This document shows, piece after piece, positions 1 to 5,352 of a stretch of 5,938 nucleotides of DNA; within the stretch, counting starts at the first letter, position 1; the number at the start of each line of letters is the position of its first letter. The stretch covers positions 1-5,938 of the forward strand of contig JAJQBV010000066.1 of the NCBI GenBank assembly GCA_021203115.1, given 5' to 3'. The DNA is from Clostridiales bacterium. GTDB lineage: Bacteria > Bacillota > Clostridia > Lachnospirales > Lachnospiraceae. Made by a program: the position numbers and the translations under genes. The notes beneath the pieces were generated by a model. That model ran no database searches. It was not told the DNA's origin and saw nothing but the letters and a program-made list of their open reading frames with translations.

Positions 1-77
1 GGCGGGAAAAACTTTTTAATTTTTTTATTGTCTACTTGACGGGAAGCACACCACTTCCTCGTGTTTTGGCGGGTCTC
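1..77. other. Unassigned AT-rich left-edge segment
   Basis: No gene is visible. The segment has an A/T-rich stretch (7-30, including a T7 run and AAAAACTTTTT), then a GC-richer part with a small inverted repeat, GGAAG (42-46) and CTTCC (54-58) around a 7-nt loop. The hexamer GGCGGG occurs at 1-6 and again at 68-73. By conserved order this should be the gap before spo0A, but I find no clear sigmaH promoter or 0A box on the minus strand. It could also be the edge of a dispersed repeat or insertion element. Confidence 0.4.
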
Positions 78-121
78 AAAGTCATCCGACCGAATGCAAG
101 CATTCGTCGGATGACTTTTTT
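78..121 (+). terminator. Long hairpin with plus-strand U-tract at the spoIVB 3' end
   Basis: AAAGTCATCCGA (78-89) pairs perfectly with TCGGATGACTTT (107-118). After a single bulged C90, CGAATGC (91-97) pairs with GCATTCG (100-106), giving 19 bp in total around a tiny loop. On the plus strand the stem runs into T6 (116-121), the form of an intrinsic terminator. On the minus strand only three U (paired in the stem) precede GAGACCC, so termination of spoIVB there should be weaker. The spoIVB TAA (122-120) touches the base of the hairpin. It may act bidirectionally, but the better signal is for rightward transcription. Confidence 0.75.
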
Positions 122-1358
122 ACCCTGGTATCATCATATCTTCAATAAAGATCCCGTAGCCTTCCGTCGGATCGCTGACAAAGACGTGCGTGACGGCTCC
201 GATGATTTTCCCGTTCTGCAGAATGGGCGCGCCACTCATTCCCTGAATGATCCCGCCGGTCTTTTCGATGAGCGCCTCATCTGTCACGCGAAAACGCAGG
301 CTTTTGTTGACCTCCGACGCGTTCATGTCGATGCTCTCAATCTCGATCGCAAAGGTGCAGATCTCCCCGTCCAGTTCAATCCGGAGCTCAGCCGCTCCCT
401 CCGTAACCTCCTGTTTGTATCCCACCGCGACGGCCTCCGCGTCGGACACCTCCTCCGGCAGCGCATCCAGTGTCCCGAAAATTCCGTTTGTCCCGTTCTC
501 CGTGATCGTGCCGAGGACCTGATCCTGCGTGTAGCGGATCTGACCGACCAGCTCCCCGGGATTTCCCTTTTCCCCTTTGATGATGGTGAGAATGCTGGCC
601 TGATAGACGGTGCCGCCGGACATATCAACCCGGCTTCCGGTATCCGTGTCGCTGATGCTGTGTCCCAGCGCACCGAACGTATTGTCCTTTGTCACATAGG
701 TCAGTGTCCCGATACCGGCCAGATCATCCCTGACCCAGACGCCCATCTGGTACACACCCTCTGCGTTTTGCACCGGCGTCACCTCACAGTTGATCGATTC
801 TCCGTCACGCAGAACCGTAAGCAGGAGGGATTCTCCTCCGGAGGACTGCACCGTCTCAACCAGCGCTTCCTTTGTCTCAACCGGCTCCCCGTCCACCGAA
901 GTAATATAATCTCCGGCCTTCAGGACATGCCGGGCCGGGTTCGCCGAGCCGCCGTCCGCCTGCACGATCTCCGCCACATCGGCCACATAGACGCCCGTCG
1001 TCTGAATGTAAATCCCGACCGGGACGCCGCAGGGGATGACCTGCGTATCCTCCACAATATTGACCGTCACCGTCTTAATCGGAAGAATCCCGAGCAGGCG
1101 GCACTCCAGCTCATAGACGCCGCACTCCGTCGTGTTCAGGTTCCCGAAGGATTCGACCGTCTCGTCCTGACTCTTTACCGTCTTCGTGATTGGAAGAAAA
1201 CTGCCGACAGACACCTCGTTTCCGCGGGTCACGGAGATTGCATCCGGAATATAGCCCCACACGGAAACCAGTGAAAACGTAATCCAGAGCATCAGATACA
1301 TCAGAAAAATTGTCTTCCGCTTTTGTCTGTAAAAATGTAAAATTTTCATCTCCGGCAT
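120..1358 (-). CDS. spoIVB: Stage IV sporulation protein B, S55 family serine peptidase with PDZ domain
   Basis: In Bacillus, SpoIVB is made in the forespore, crosses into the intermembrane space, cleaves itself, and cuts SpoIVFA to release SpoIVFB activity and pro-sigmaK processing. The 412 residues include a basic N-terminus (RQKRK, 11-15), a membrane or signal-anchor helix (about 17-36), a PDZ domain (about 108-188, carboxylate-loop region GVPVGIYI, then HVLKAGDYITSVDGEPV) and the SpoIVB peptidase domain (about 205-412). The catalytic triad is readable as His233 (FGALGHSI), Asp360 (FRVTD) and Ser375 (GIIQGMSGAPI). Relative to B. subtilis His236/Asp363/Ser378 the offset is a constant 3, so the protein is very probably active. 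ATG 1358 is chosen because an in-frame TGA lies 10-12 nt upstream and GAGGAG is 13 nt away; Met4 at 1349 is the only close alternative. The gene is separated from recN by a terminator and is probably sporulation-controlled. In Clostridia lacking SpoIVFA/FB its target may differ. Confidence 0.97.
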   Translation of the reverse strand: MPEMKILHFYRQKRKTIFLMYLMLWITFSLVSVWGYIPDAISVTRGNEVSVGSFLPITKTVKSQDETVESFGNLNTTECGVYELECRLLGILPIKTVTVNIVEDTQVIPCGVPVGIYIQTTGVYVADVAEIVQADGGSANPARHVLKAGDYITSVDGEPVETKEALVETVQSSGGESLLLTVLRDGESINCEVTPVQNAEGVYQMGVWVRDDLAGIGTLTYVTKDNTFGALGHSISDTDTGSRVDMSGGTVYQASILTIIKGEKGNPGELVGQIRYTQDQVLGTITENGTNGIFGTLDALPEEVSDAEAVAVGYKQEVTEGAAELRIELDGEICTFAIEIESIDMNASEVNKSLRFRVTDEALIEKTGGIIQGMSGAPILQNGKIIGAVTHVFVSDPTEGYGIFIEDMMIPG

Positions 1359-1371
1359 CCTGAATCGTCAT

Positions 1372-1380
1372 CTCCTCTTT
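1372..1380 (-). promoter_or_regulatory. Ribosome binding site of spoIVB
   Basis: AAAGAGGAG on the minus strand is a strong Shine-Dalgarno. It directly abuts an ATG at 1371 (spacing 0, another frame) and is 13 nt from the ATG at 1358 that opens the SpoIVB frame. The long spacing is unusual, but an in-frame TGA at 1370-1368 rules out any earlier SpoIVB start. The out-of-frame ATG is too close to the site to be used efficiently. Confidence 0.7.
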
Positions 1381-1406
1381 CGTTGATCAATCGTTCTCTT
1401 TCAGCA

Positions 1407-1441
1407 AAAAAGGATACCTGATTGTCTCAAGTACCCTTTTT
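1407..1441 (-). terminator. Intrinsic terminator of the recN transcript
   Basis: Read on the minus strand, an A5 tract and GGGTAC pair with GTATCC and a following T-tract. The stem continues as TTGA/TCAG, giving about 15 bp around a 5-nt GACAA loop and ending in U6. Two of the pairs are G-U in the minus-strand RNA but become A-C or C-A mismatches in the plus-strand RNA, so the hairpin is built to work for leftward transcription, although the plus side also ends in a T-rich run. It begins 20 nt after the recN stop and isolates the vegetative operon from spoIVB. Confidence 0.88.
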
Positions 1442-1469
1442 AGTATATTTCTTTTTCAATTTTACAAAC
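1441..1469 (-). promoter_or_regulatory. Candidate sporulation (sigmaG-like) promoter for spoIVB
   Basis: The minus strand reads TATACTA at 1447-1441, one mismatch from the forespore sigmaG -10 pattern (about CATACTA). A loose -35-like GTTTG lies at 1469-1465 with 17 nt between. There is no good sigmaA -35 at standard spacing. Known spoIVB genes are transcribed by sigmaF/sigmaG, and this is the only plausible element in the short gap. The expected start point (about 1436-1433) falls inside the left arm of the recN terminator, so a transcript from here would lack the A-tract and part of the stem. The -35 match is weak, so this is a candidate only. Confidence 0.35.
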
Positions 1470-3147
1470 TGTATGTTCTTACCGCATCTGCTAATTTTTT
1501 CATTTCGCGCGCGTTTTCCATGACGGCTTCCGTAATCTTCACCCCGCCGAGCATCCGCGCCAGCTCCGCGATGCTCTCCTCCCGGTCAAGCCGACGGATC
1601 CGTGAGATGGTGGAGGATGCGTCGGATGTCTTTTCGATCAGAAAATGCGTGTCCGCCATGGCCGCTATCTGGGGAAGATGCGTGATGCAGATGACCTGAT
1701 GATCCGTTGCGGTGACCTTCATCTTTTCCGCAACCATCTGTGCCGTCCGGCCGCTGATGCCGCTGTCAATCTCGTCGAAGATCAGCGTCTCGATCTCATC
1801 GTTTTCCGCCAGCACGGTTTTGAGCGCCAGCATGATCCGCGAGAGCTCCCCGCCGGAGGCGACCGCATCCAGCGGCTTTATGGCCTCCCCCGGGTTGGTG
1901 GAAATCAGGAACCGCGCCTCATCCCACCCGTTTGCCGTGTAGTGGTCCAGCCTGTGAAACTCCATCTCCAAACGCACATCCTGAAAATTGAGTGCCTGAA
2001 GCGCCTGCTTGATCTCTTTTGTAAAAACATCCGCGGCGGACCGGCGGATTGCGGAAACTTCCCCGGATATCGCTTTCAGCCTCTCCTCCGCCTGTGCAAG
2101 ATTTTCCTCCAATTGCCTGCGGTATGCGTCATAATTCGACAGCTTTTCAACCTCCGCCTCCTTCGCCGCCTTCTGCTCCAGTATTTCCGCGATGGTTTTT
2201 CCGTATTTGGACTTCAGGTGATTGATCTGATCCAGCCGCTCCCCGGTCGCCGTGAAAATCTCATCGGAAAAATCAAGCCCGTCCTGATAGGAGGCGAGAT
2301 CCCGGCTAAAATCGCTGAGCAGGCTGTCGATCTCCTGAAGCTGCTCCGCCAGAGCGGCGGCCTGTTCATCATACTCCGCCACATCCAGCAGCGCCCGGAC
2401 GCCCCGCCCGGTGCTGTCCGCCGCGTTGGCAGAACCATCCGCGGTGTATTCCCGGCACGCGGCCGCCGCTTCCAGAATCTTCCTTCCGTGGGAAAACCGC
2501 CGGAACTGTGCTTCCAGCTCCTCATCCTCTCCGGGCAGAAGCTGTGCCTCCTCAATCTCACGGATCTCATACTCCAGAAAAGCCAGCTCCCGCTGCTGCT
2601 GTTCCCGGTCCAGAGAGGCTTCCTCCAACCGTCGCCTGCACTCCGTATAATCCCGGTATGCATCGGCCAAAAGGGAAGGCCGGTCCCCCAGCTCCTTTTT
2701 CGCGTAGGCATCCAGATACCGCATGTGATTCTTTTTGGCCAGAAGTGTCTGGTGTTCATACTGGCCGTGGATATCGATGAGCAGCGATGCCACGCGCTGC
2801 ATCAGCGCCGCGGATACCGTCTCGGAATTGATCCGGCAGACGCTCCGCCCGGATCTCATGATCTTGCGCGTCATGAGAATCTGTCCGTCCTCCGCAAAAA
2901 TGTCCATCGCTTCCAGCTCGCGCTGCTGTTCTTCCCCCACCGAGAATGTCAGCTCCACCAGCGCGTACTCCGCGTTCTCGCGCAACAGCTCCCGCGGGGC
3001 TTTTCCGCCCAGAGCCAGATGAATCGAGCCGATGAGGATCGACTTGCCCGCTCCGGTCTCCCCGGACAGGATATTCAGGCTGGGGCCGAAGCTGACTTCC
3101 TCCTCCTCAATCAGGGCCAGATTCTTCACATGAAGGTTACGTAACAT
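1462..3147 (-). CDS. recN: DNA repair protein RecN (SMC-like ATPase)
   Basis: RecN is a cytoplasmic SMC-related ATPase recruited early to DNA double-strand breaks. It tethers ends and helps RecA-dependent recombinational repair. The protein has 561 residues, the usual length. Order of parts: N-terminal ATPase half with VKNLALIEE and Walker A GETGAGKS (29-36); the RecN-specific DIHGQYEHQ (125-133); a long charged, heptad-rich coiled-coil region (about 155-385, interrupted near 230-250 by an Ala/Ser/Gly-rich stretch); then the C-terminal ATPase half with signature SGGELSR (431-437), Walker B TLIFDEIDSG (454-463) leading into SGRTA, and the switch histidine in CITHLPQIA (His490). All catalytic elements are present. 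The ATG at 3147 follows AGGAA with 7 nt spacing and directly follows a TAG in the same frame, so no N-terminal extension is possible. It lies 94 nt after argR and is closed by the terminator at 1407-1441. No LexA/DinR-type operator is visible upstream. Confidence 0.98.
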   Translation of the reverse strand: MLRNLHVKNLALIEEEEVSFGPSLNILSGETGAGKSILIGSIHLALGGKAPRELLRENAEYALVELTFSVGEEQQRELEAMDIFAEDGQILMTRKIMRSGRSVCRINSETVSAALMQRVASLLIDIHGQYEHQTLLAKKNHMRYLDAYAKKELGDRPSLLADAYRDYTECRRRLEEASLDREQQQRELAFLEYEIREIEEAQLLPGEDEELEAQFRRFSHGRKILEAAAACREYTADGSANAADSTGRGVRALLDVAEYDEQAAALAEQLQEIDSLLSDFSRDLASYQDGLDFSDEIFTATGERLDQINHLKSKYGKTIAEILEQKAAKEAEVEKLSNYDAYRRQLEENLAQAEERLKAISGEVSAIRRSAADVFTKEIKQALQALNFQDVRLEMEFHRLDHYTANGWDEARFLISTNPGEAIKPLDAVASGGELSRIMLALKTVLAENDEIETLIFDEIDSGISGRTAQMVAEKMKVTATDHQVICITHLPQIAAMADTHFLIEKTSDASSTISRIRRLDREESIAELARMLGGVKITEAVMENAREMKKLADAVRTYSL

Positions 3148-3241
3148 CTACGGTTTCCTTTCTACTCTCTCAAAAATATTTACTACGGTGTGCGATAAAA
3201 CAAATTCAACGCGGGCACGCTCTCTCACACCTTTTCTGTAA
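3148..3241 (-). other. argR-recN intergenic gap without terminator
   Basis: These 94 bases hold the recN Shine-Dalgarno (AGGAA at 3159-3155), but no U-tract hairpin, no ARG-box-like palindrome and no convincing sigmaA promoter. The best pair, TTGTTT and AATATT with 17 nt spacing, matches consensus poorly. Readthrough from argR into recN is therefore the simplest reading. Confidence 0.5.
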
Positions 3242-3694
3242 CTATGCCAGAAGTTTCCGGAAACGGTCAACCAGCGCCGCGGCCTCCTCCGCGGAGCGCA
3301 CGGCACACATCACGGTGTCGTCCCCGGCGATACTGCCGACGACCTCCGGACAGTCCATGGTGTCAACCGCCAGCGCAACGGCCATGGCCATCCCGGATAC
3401 CGTCCGGAGCACCAGAATATTCTGCGCCATATCGACGGAGAGAACGCTGTCCCGAAATACGCGGTGATATCTGCCGCTCCCCTCATCCTCTCCCCTGTCA
3501 TTGAGCGCGACATAGACTTTTTTCCCGTCGCCCTGAGAAATCTTGGTCAGCTTCAGCTCCCGTATATCGCGCGATACGGTGGCCTGCGTCACGCAGAACC
3601 CCTCCCGGTTTAACTGCTCGCAGAGCTCCTCCTGCGTCTCCACCGGGCGACACCGTATGATTTCCAGAATTTTTGCCTGACGATGTTCTTTCAT
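3242..3694 (-). CDS. argR: Arginine repressor ArgR/AhrC
   Basis: ArgR is a hexameric arginine-sensing DNA-binding protein that represses arginine biosynthesis, and in Bacillus-type bacteria (AhrC) also activates catabolism, by binding ARG boxes. The 150-residue length is typical. The N-terminal winged-helix domain (about 1-70) carries the family recognition helix TQATVSRDIRELKL (36-49). The C-terminal oligomerisation and arginine-binding domain (about 80-150) has NILVLRTVSGMAMAVALAVD (92-111) and GSIAGDDTVM (120-129), whose Asp125/Asp126 pair corresponds to the arginine-contacting acidic residues of the family. The start ATG at 3694 lies inside the nadK stop (ATGA) and has a clear GAGGAG at 3707-3712, 12 nt upstream, so it can be translated by coupling and by its own site. 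No arginine biosynthesis gene is visible nearby. The position before recN is the standard Firmicute arrangement and probably reflects ancestral operon structure, with targets elsewhere on the chromosome. Confidence 0.97.
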   Translation of the reverse strand: MKEHRQAKILEIIRCRPVETQEELCEQLNREGFCVTQATVSRDIRELKLTKISQGDGKKVYVALNDRGEDEGSGRYHRVFRDSVLSVDMAQNILVLRTVSGMAMAVALAVDTMDCPEVVGSIAGDDTVMCAVRSAEEAAALVDRFRKLLA

Positions 3695-4548
3695 GATTGG
3701 AATTTGCTCCTCAGTATCTGCAGGAAGCTCAACTGGTTCACCTTCATCACCTGTGCGAAGACCGCTGCTTTCCGGATGCGGATGCGTTCCCCCACCTTCA
3801 GGGTGACGAAATGATCCCCGTCAAACGTCACCTCCGCCTCCTCGTCCCGCTCCAGCCGGCGCTTGGACAGCATGACTTCAATCTGCGCGTCCGCGCCCAC
3901 CACGATACTCCGCGTCGTAAAGGACTGCGGGTTGATGGGGGTGATCAGCAGCAGCTCCGTCCGCGGGTCGACGATCGGTCCTCCGGCGGACAGGCTGTAT
4001 CCGGTGGAACCAGTGGGGGTGGAGATGATCATCCCATCTGCACTGTATGTCGTCAGATATTCTCCGTTGACCGTGAGGATCAGATTGATCAGCTGCGCGC
4101 CGCCGGAACGGTGAATGACGATGTCGTTGAGGGCGGATGCCGGTTCCGCGGACGCTTCCTCATCCGGTCCGGTTCCCTCGATCATCATCCGCTTTTCCAC
4201 CTCATAGCGATCCTCGAACAGGCCGTCGATCGCGGCATATACGGTCGTCATATCCAGCTCGCACAGATACCCCAGCGTTCCGAGATTGACGCCGATCAGC
4301 GGAATCTCCATCCGGGCCATATCTCTTGCGGCCCGGACCAGCGTCCCGTCTCCGCCGAGGACAATGATGCAATCCGCCTCCACATCCGCCGCGCCGAGCG
4401 CCCGAAGACCGCGGCGGCTCCACTCGGATTTGTTGCTCACATAGAAGCTGCTCTGGCCGCCCTTCGACTCGATATAATCCTGAATCGAACGGGTGACGGA
4501 GAGATCCCGGTCCCTGTGTTCATTTGTGATAATAAAAAAACGGTTCAT
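3691..4548 (-). CDS. nadK: NAD kinase (ATP-NAD kinase)
   Basis: NadK phosphorylates NAD+ at the 2'-hydroxyl of its adenosine ribose using ATP or polyphosphate, and is the only route to NADP(H) in most bacteria. The protein acts in the cytoplasm as a homo-oligomer. At 285 residues it has normal family length. Visible motifs are the diagnostic GGDG (65-68, in IIVLGGDGTLVRAAR), NLGTLGYL (88-95), the NAD-contacting Asn-acidic pair as ND at 141-142 (ALNDIVIHR; many homologues have NE), and the glycine-rich TPTGSTGYSLSAGGPI (177-192). A later conserved stretch reads TPINPQSFTTRSIV, where many homologues have TPxxPHxL. The start ATG at 4548 fits the usual short N-terminus (MxxFxIxxN). It has only a weak Shine-Dalgarno and sits 3 nt after the tlyA TGA, so it probably relies on coupling to tlyA translation. 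The stop TGA overlaps the argR start by 4 nt. The third to fifth codons contain a T7 run. Confidence 0.97.
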   Translation of the reverse strand: MNRFFIITNEHRDRDLSVTRSIQDYIESKGGQSSFYVSNKSEWSRRGLRALGAADVEADCIIVLGGDGTLVRAARDMARMEIPLIGVNLGTLGYLCELDMTTVYAAIDGLFEDRYEVEKRMMIEGTGPDEEASAEPASALNDIVIHRSGGAQLINLILTVNGEYLTTYSADGMIISTPTGSTGYSLSAGGPIVDPRTELLLITPINPQSFTTRSIVVGADAQIEVMLSKRRLERDEEAEVTFDGDHFVTLKVGERIRIRKAAVFAQVMKVNQLSFLQILRSKFQS

Positions 4549-4551
4549 ATA

Positions 4552-5352
4552 TCAATCCAGCTCTGCGTGCGCAGCCGCCACCACAGCCGCTGCATCGAGC
4601 CGGTCCCCCTCTTCTCCTGTCCCGGTTTTCTGAATGTGAAGCAGATACTCGATATTTCCCTCCGGTCCCTTGATCGGGGAAAAATCCAGATGAAGTGCTG
4701 AAAATCCGATCTCCTGCACAAAGGAGAGAATCTGCTCCACCACCTCCAGATGCACCTTCGGGTCGCGGACCACACCCTTTTTCCCGACCTTCTCCCTGCC
4801 GGCCTCAAACTGCGGCTTGATCAGGCAGACCATCTGTGCATCGTCCCGGAGCAGCTCCCGCGCCGCGCCGAGCACCTTTGTCAGAGAAATAAACGAGACA
4901 TCAACGGAGGCAAAATCGAGCGCCTCCCCGATATCCTCCGGCTTCACATAGCGGATATTTGTTTTCTCCATACAGACGACGCGCGAATCCTGACGGAGCT
5001 TCCATGCAAACTGCCCGTATCCCACATCCACGGCGTACACCTTTGCCGCGCCGTTTTGCAGCATGCAGTCCGTAAATCCGCCGGTGGAGGCGCCGATATC
5101 CATGCAGATTTTTCCGGACAGGTCAAGGCCAAACTGCACCATGGCCTTTTCCAGCTTTTTCCCGCCCCGGCTGACATATTTCTGCGTATTCCCGCGGACC
5201 TCAATGCTGACCGTCTCCTCAAAAAAGGTCCCCGCCTTATCCTCCCGCTGACCCTCCACAAAGACATCGCCCGCCATGATCATCGCCCTGGCCTTTTCCC
5301 TGGAGGGAGACAGGTTCCGTTTTACCAGCAGAACATCCAATCGACTCTTCAT
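4552..5352 (-). CDS. tlyA: TlyA family rRNA (cytidine-2'-O)-methyltransferase
   Basis: This 266-residue protein has the two-domain TlyA layout. An N-terminal S4 RNA-binding domain (about residues 3-60, opening KSRLDVLLVKRNL) is followed by a FtsJ/RrmJ-type SAM-dependent methyltransferase fold. The linker KYVSRGGKKLEKAM (58-71) is typical of the family. The SAM site is DIGASTGGFTDCML (85-98), and the expected catalytic K-D-K-E set is visible as Lys66 or its neighbour, Asp151 (VDVSFISL), Lys179 (LIKPQFE) and Glu235 (GNIEYLL). Characterised members methylate C1920 of 23S rRNA, and some also C1409 of 16S rRNA, which affects capreomycin sensitivity. The older name haemolysin A comes from toxic effects in some pathogens and should not be read as proof of haemolysis here. 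Which subtype this is cannot be settled by eye. The ATG overlaps the dxs stop by 4 nt, an AGAGG lies 13 nt upstream, and three bases separate its TGA from nadK. The Ala-rich last ~20 residues look like a variable tail. Confidence 0.95.
   Translation of the reverse strand: MKSRLDVLLVKRNLSPSREKARAMIMAGDVFVEGQREDKAGTFFEETVSIEVRGNTQKYVSRGGKKLEKAMVQFGLDLSGKICMDIGASTGGFTDCMLQNGAAKVYAVDVGYGQFAWKLRQDSRVVCMEKTNIRYVKPEDIGEALDFASVDVSFISLTKVLGAARELLRDDAQMVCLIKPQFEAGREKVGKKGVVRDPKVHLEVVEQILSFVQEIGFSALHLDFSPIKGPEGNIEYLLHIQKTGTGEEGDRLDAAAVVAAAHAELD

Noticed and set aside
1111..1371. An 86-codon minus-strand frame starting at the ATG that directly abuts the spoIVB Shine-Dalgarno
   Set aside because: The Shine-Dalgarno spacing is zero, the frame lies out of register inside spoIVB, and the product shows no family resemblance. 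The SpoIVB frame has full motif support.
1466..1480. GAACATACAGTTT (minus) near the recN end as a LexA/DinR-type SOS box
   Set aside because: The half-sites GAAC and GTTT are separated by 5 rather than 4 nt, the second half-site is imperfect, and the site lies at the 3' end of recN, where it could not control that gene.
1645..3144. A 499-codon plus-strand open frame antisense to recN, and similar long plus-strand frames opposite spoIVB, nadK and tlyA
   Set aside because: All are in codon register with well-recognised minus-strand genes, have no recognisable domains, are rich in Arg/His/Pro/Leu as expected of antisense translation, and are explained by missing TTA/CTA/TCA codons.
3175..3209. 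A possible sigmaA promoter for recN (TTGTTT or TTGAAT with AATATT or GTAGTA)
   Set aside because: No pair gives both good hexamer matches and 16-18 nt spacing.
3148..3228. A 26-codon GTG-started frame (minus) just upstream of and in frame with recN, ending in TAG immediately before the recN ATG, as a possible leader peptide or extension
   Set aside because: The Shine-Dalgarno would be only about 1 nt from the GTG, the length is expected by chance in an open frame, the peptide has no leader-like composition, and known RecN proteins begin at the ATG used here.
3187..3231. GGTGTG and CACACC as a hairpin in the argR-recN gap
   Set aside because: Only 6 bp separated by more than 30 nt, with no U-tract. 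Not a credible terminator or riboswitch.
4534..4540. A7 run (T7 in the sense strand) at the start of nadK as a slippage or phase-variation site
   Set aside because: It simply encodes Phe-Phe-Ile in a conserved N-terminal beta strand. NadK is essential, so on/off switching is implausible.
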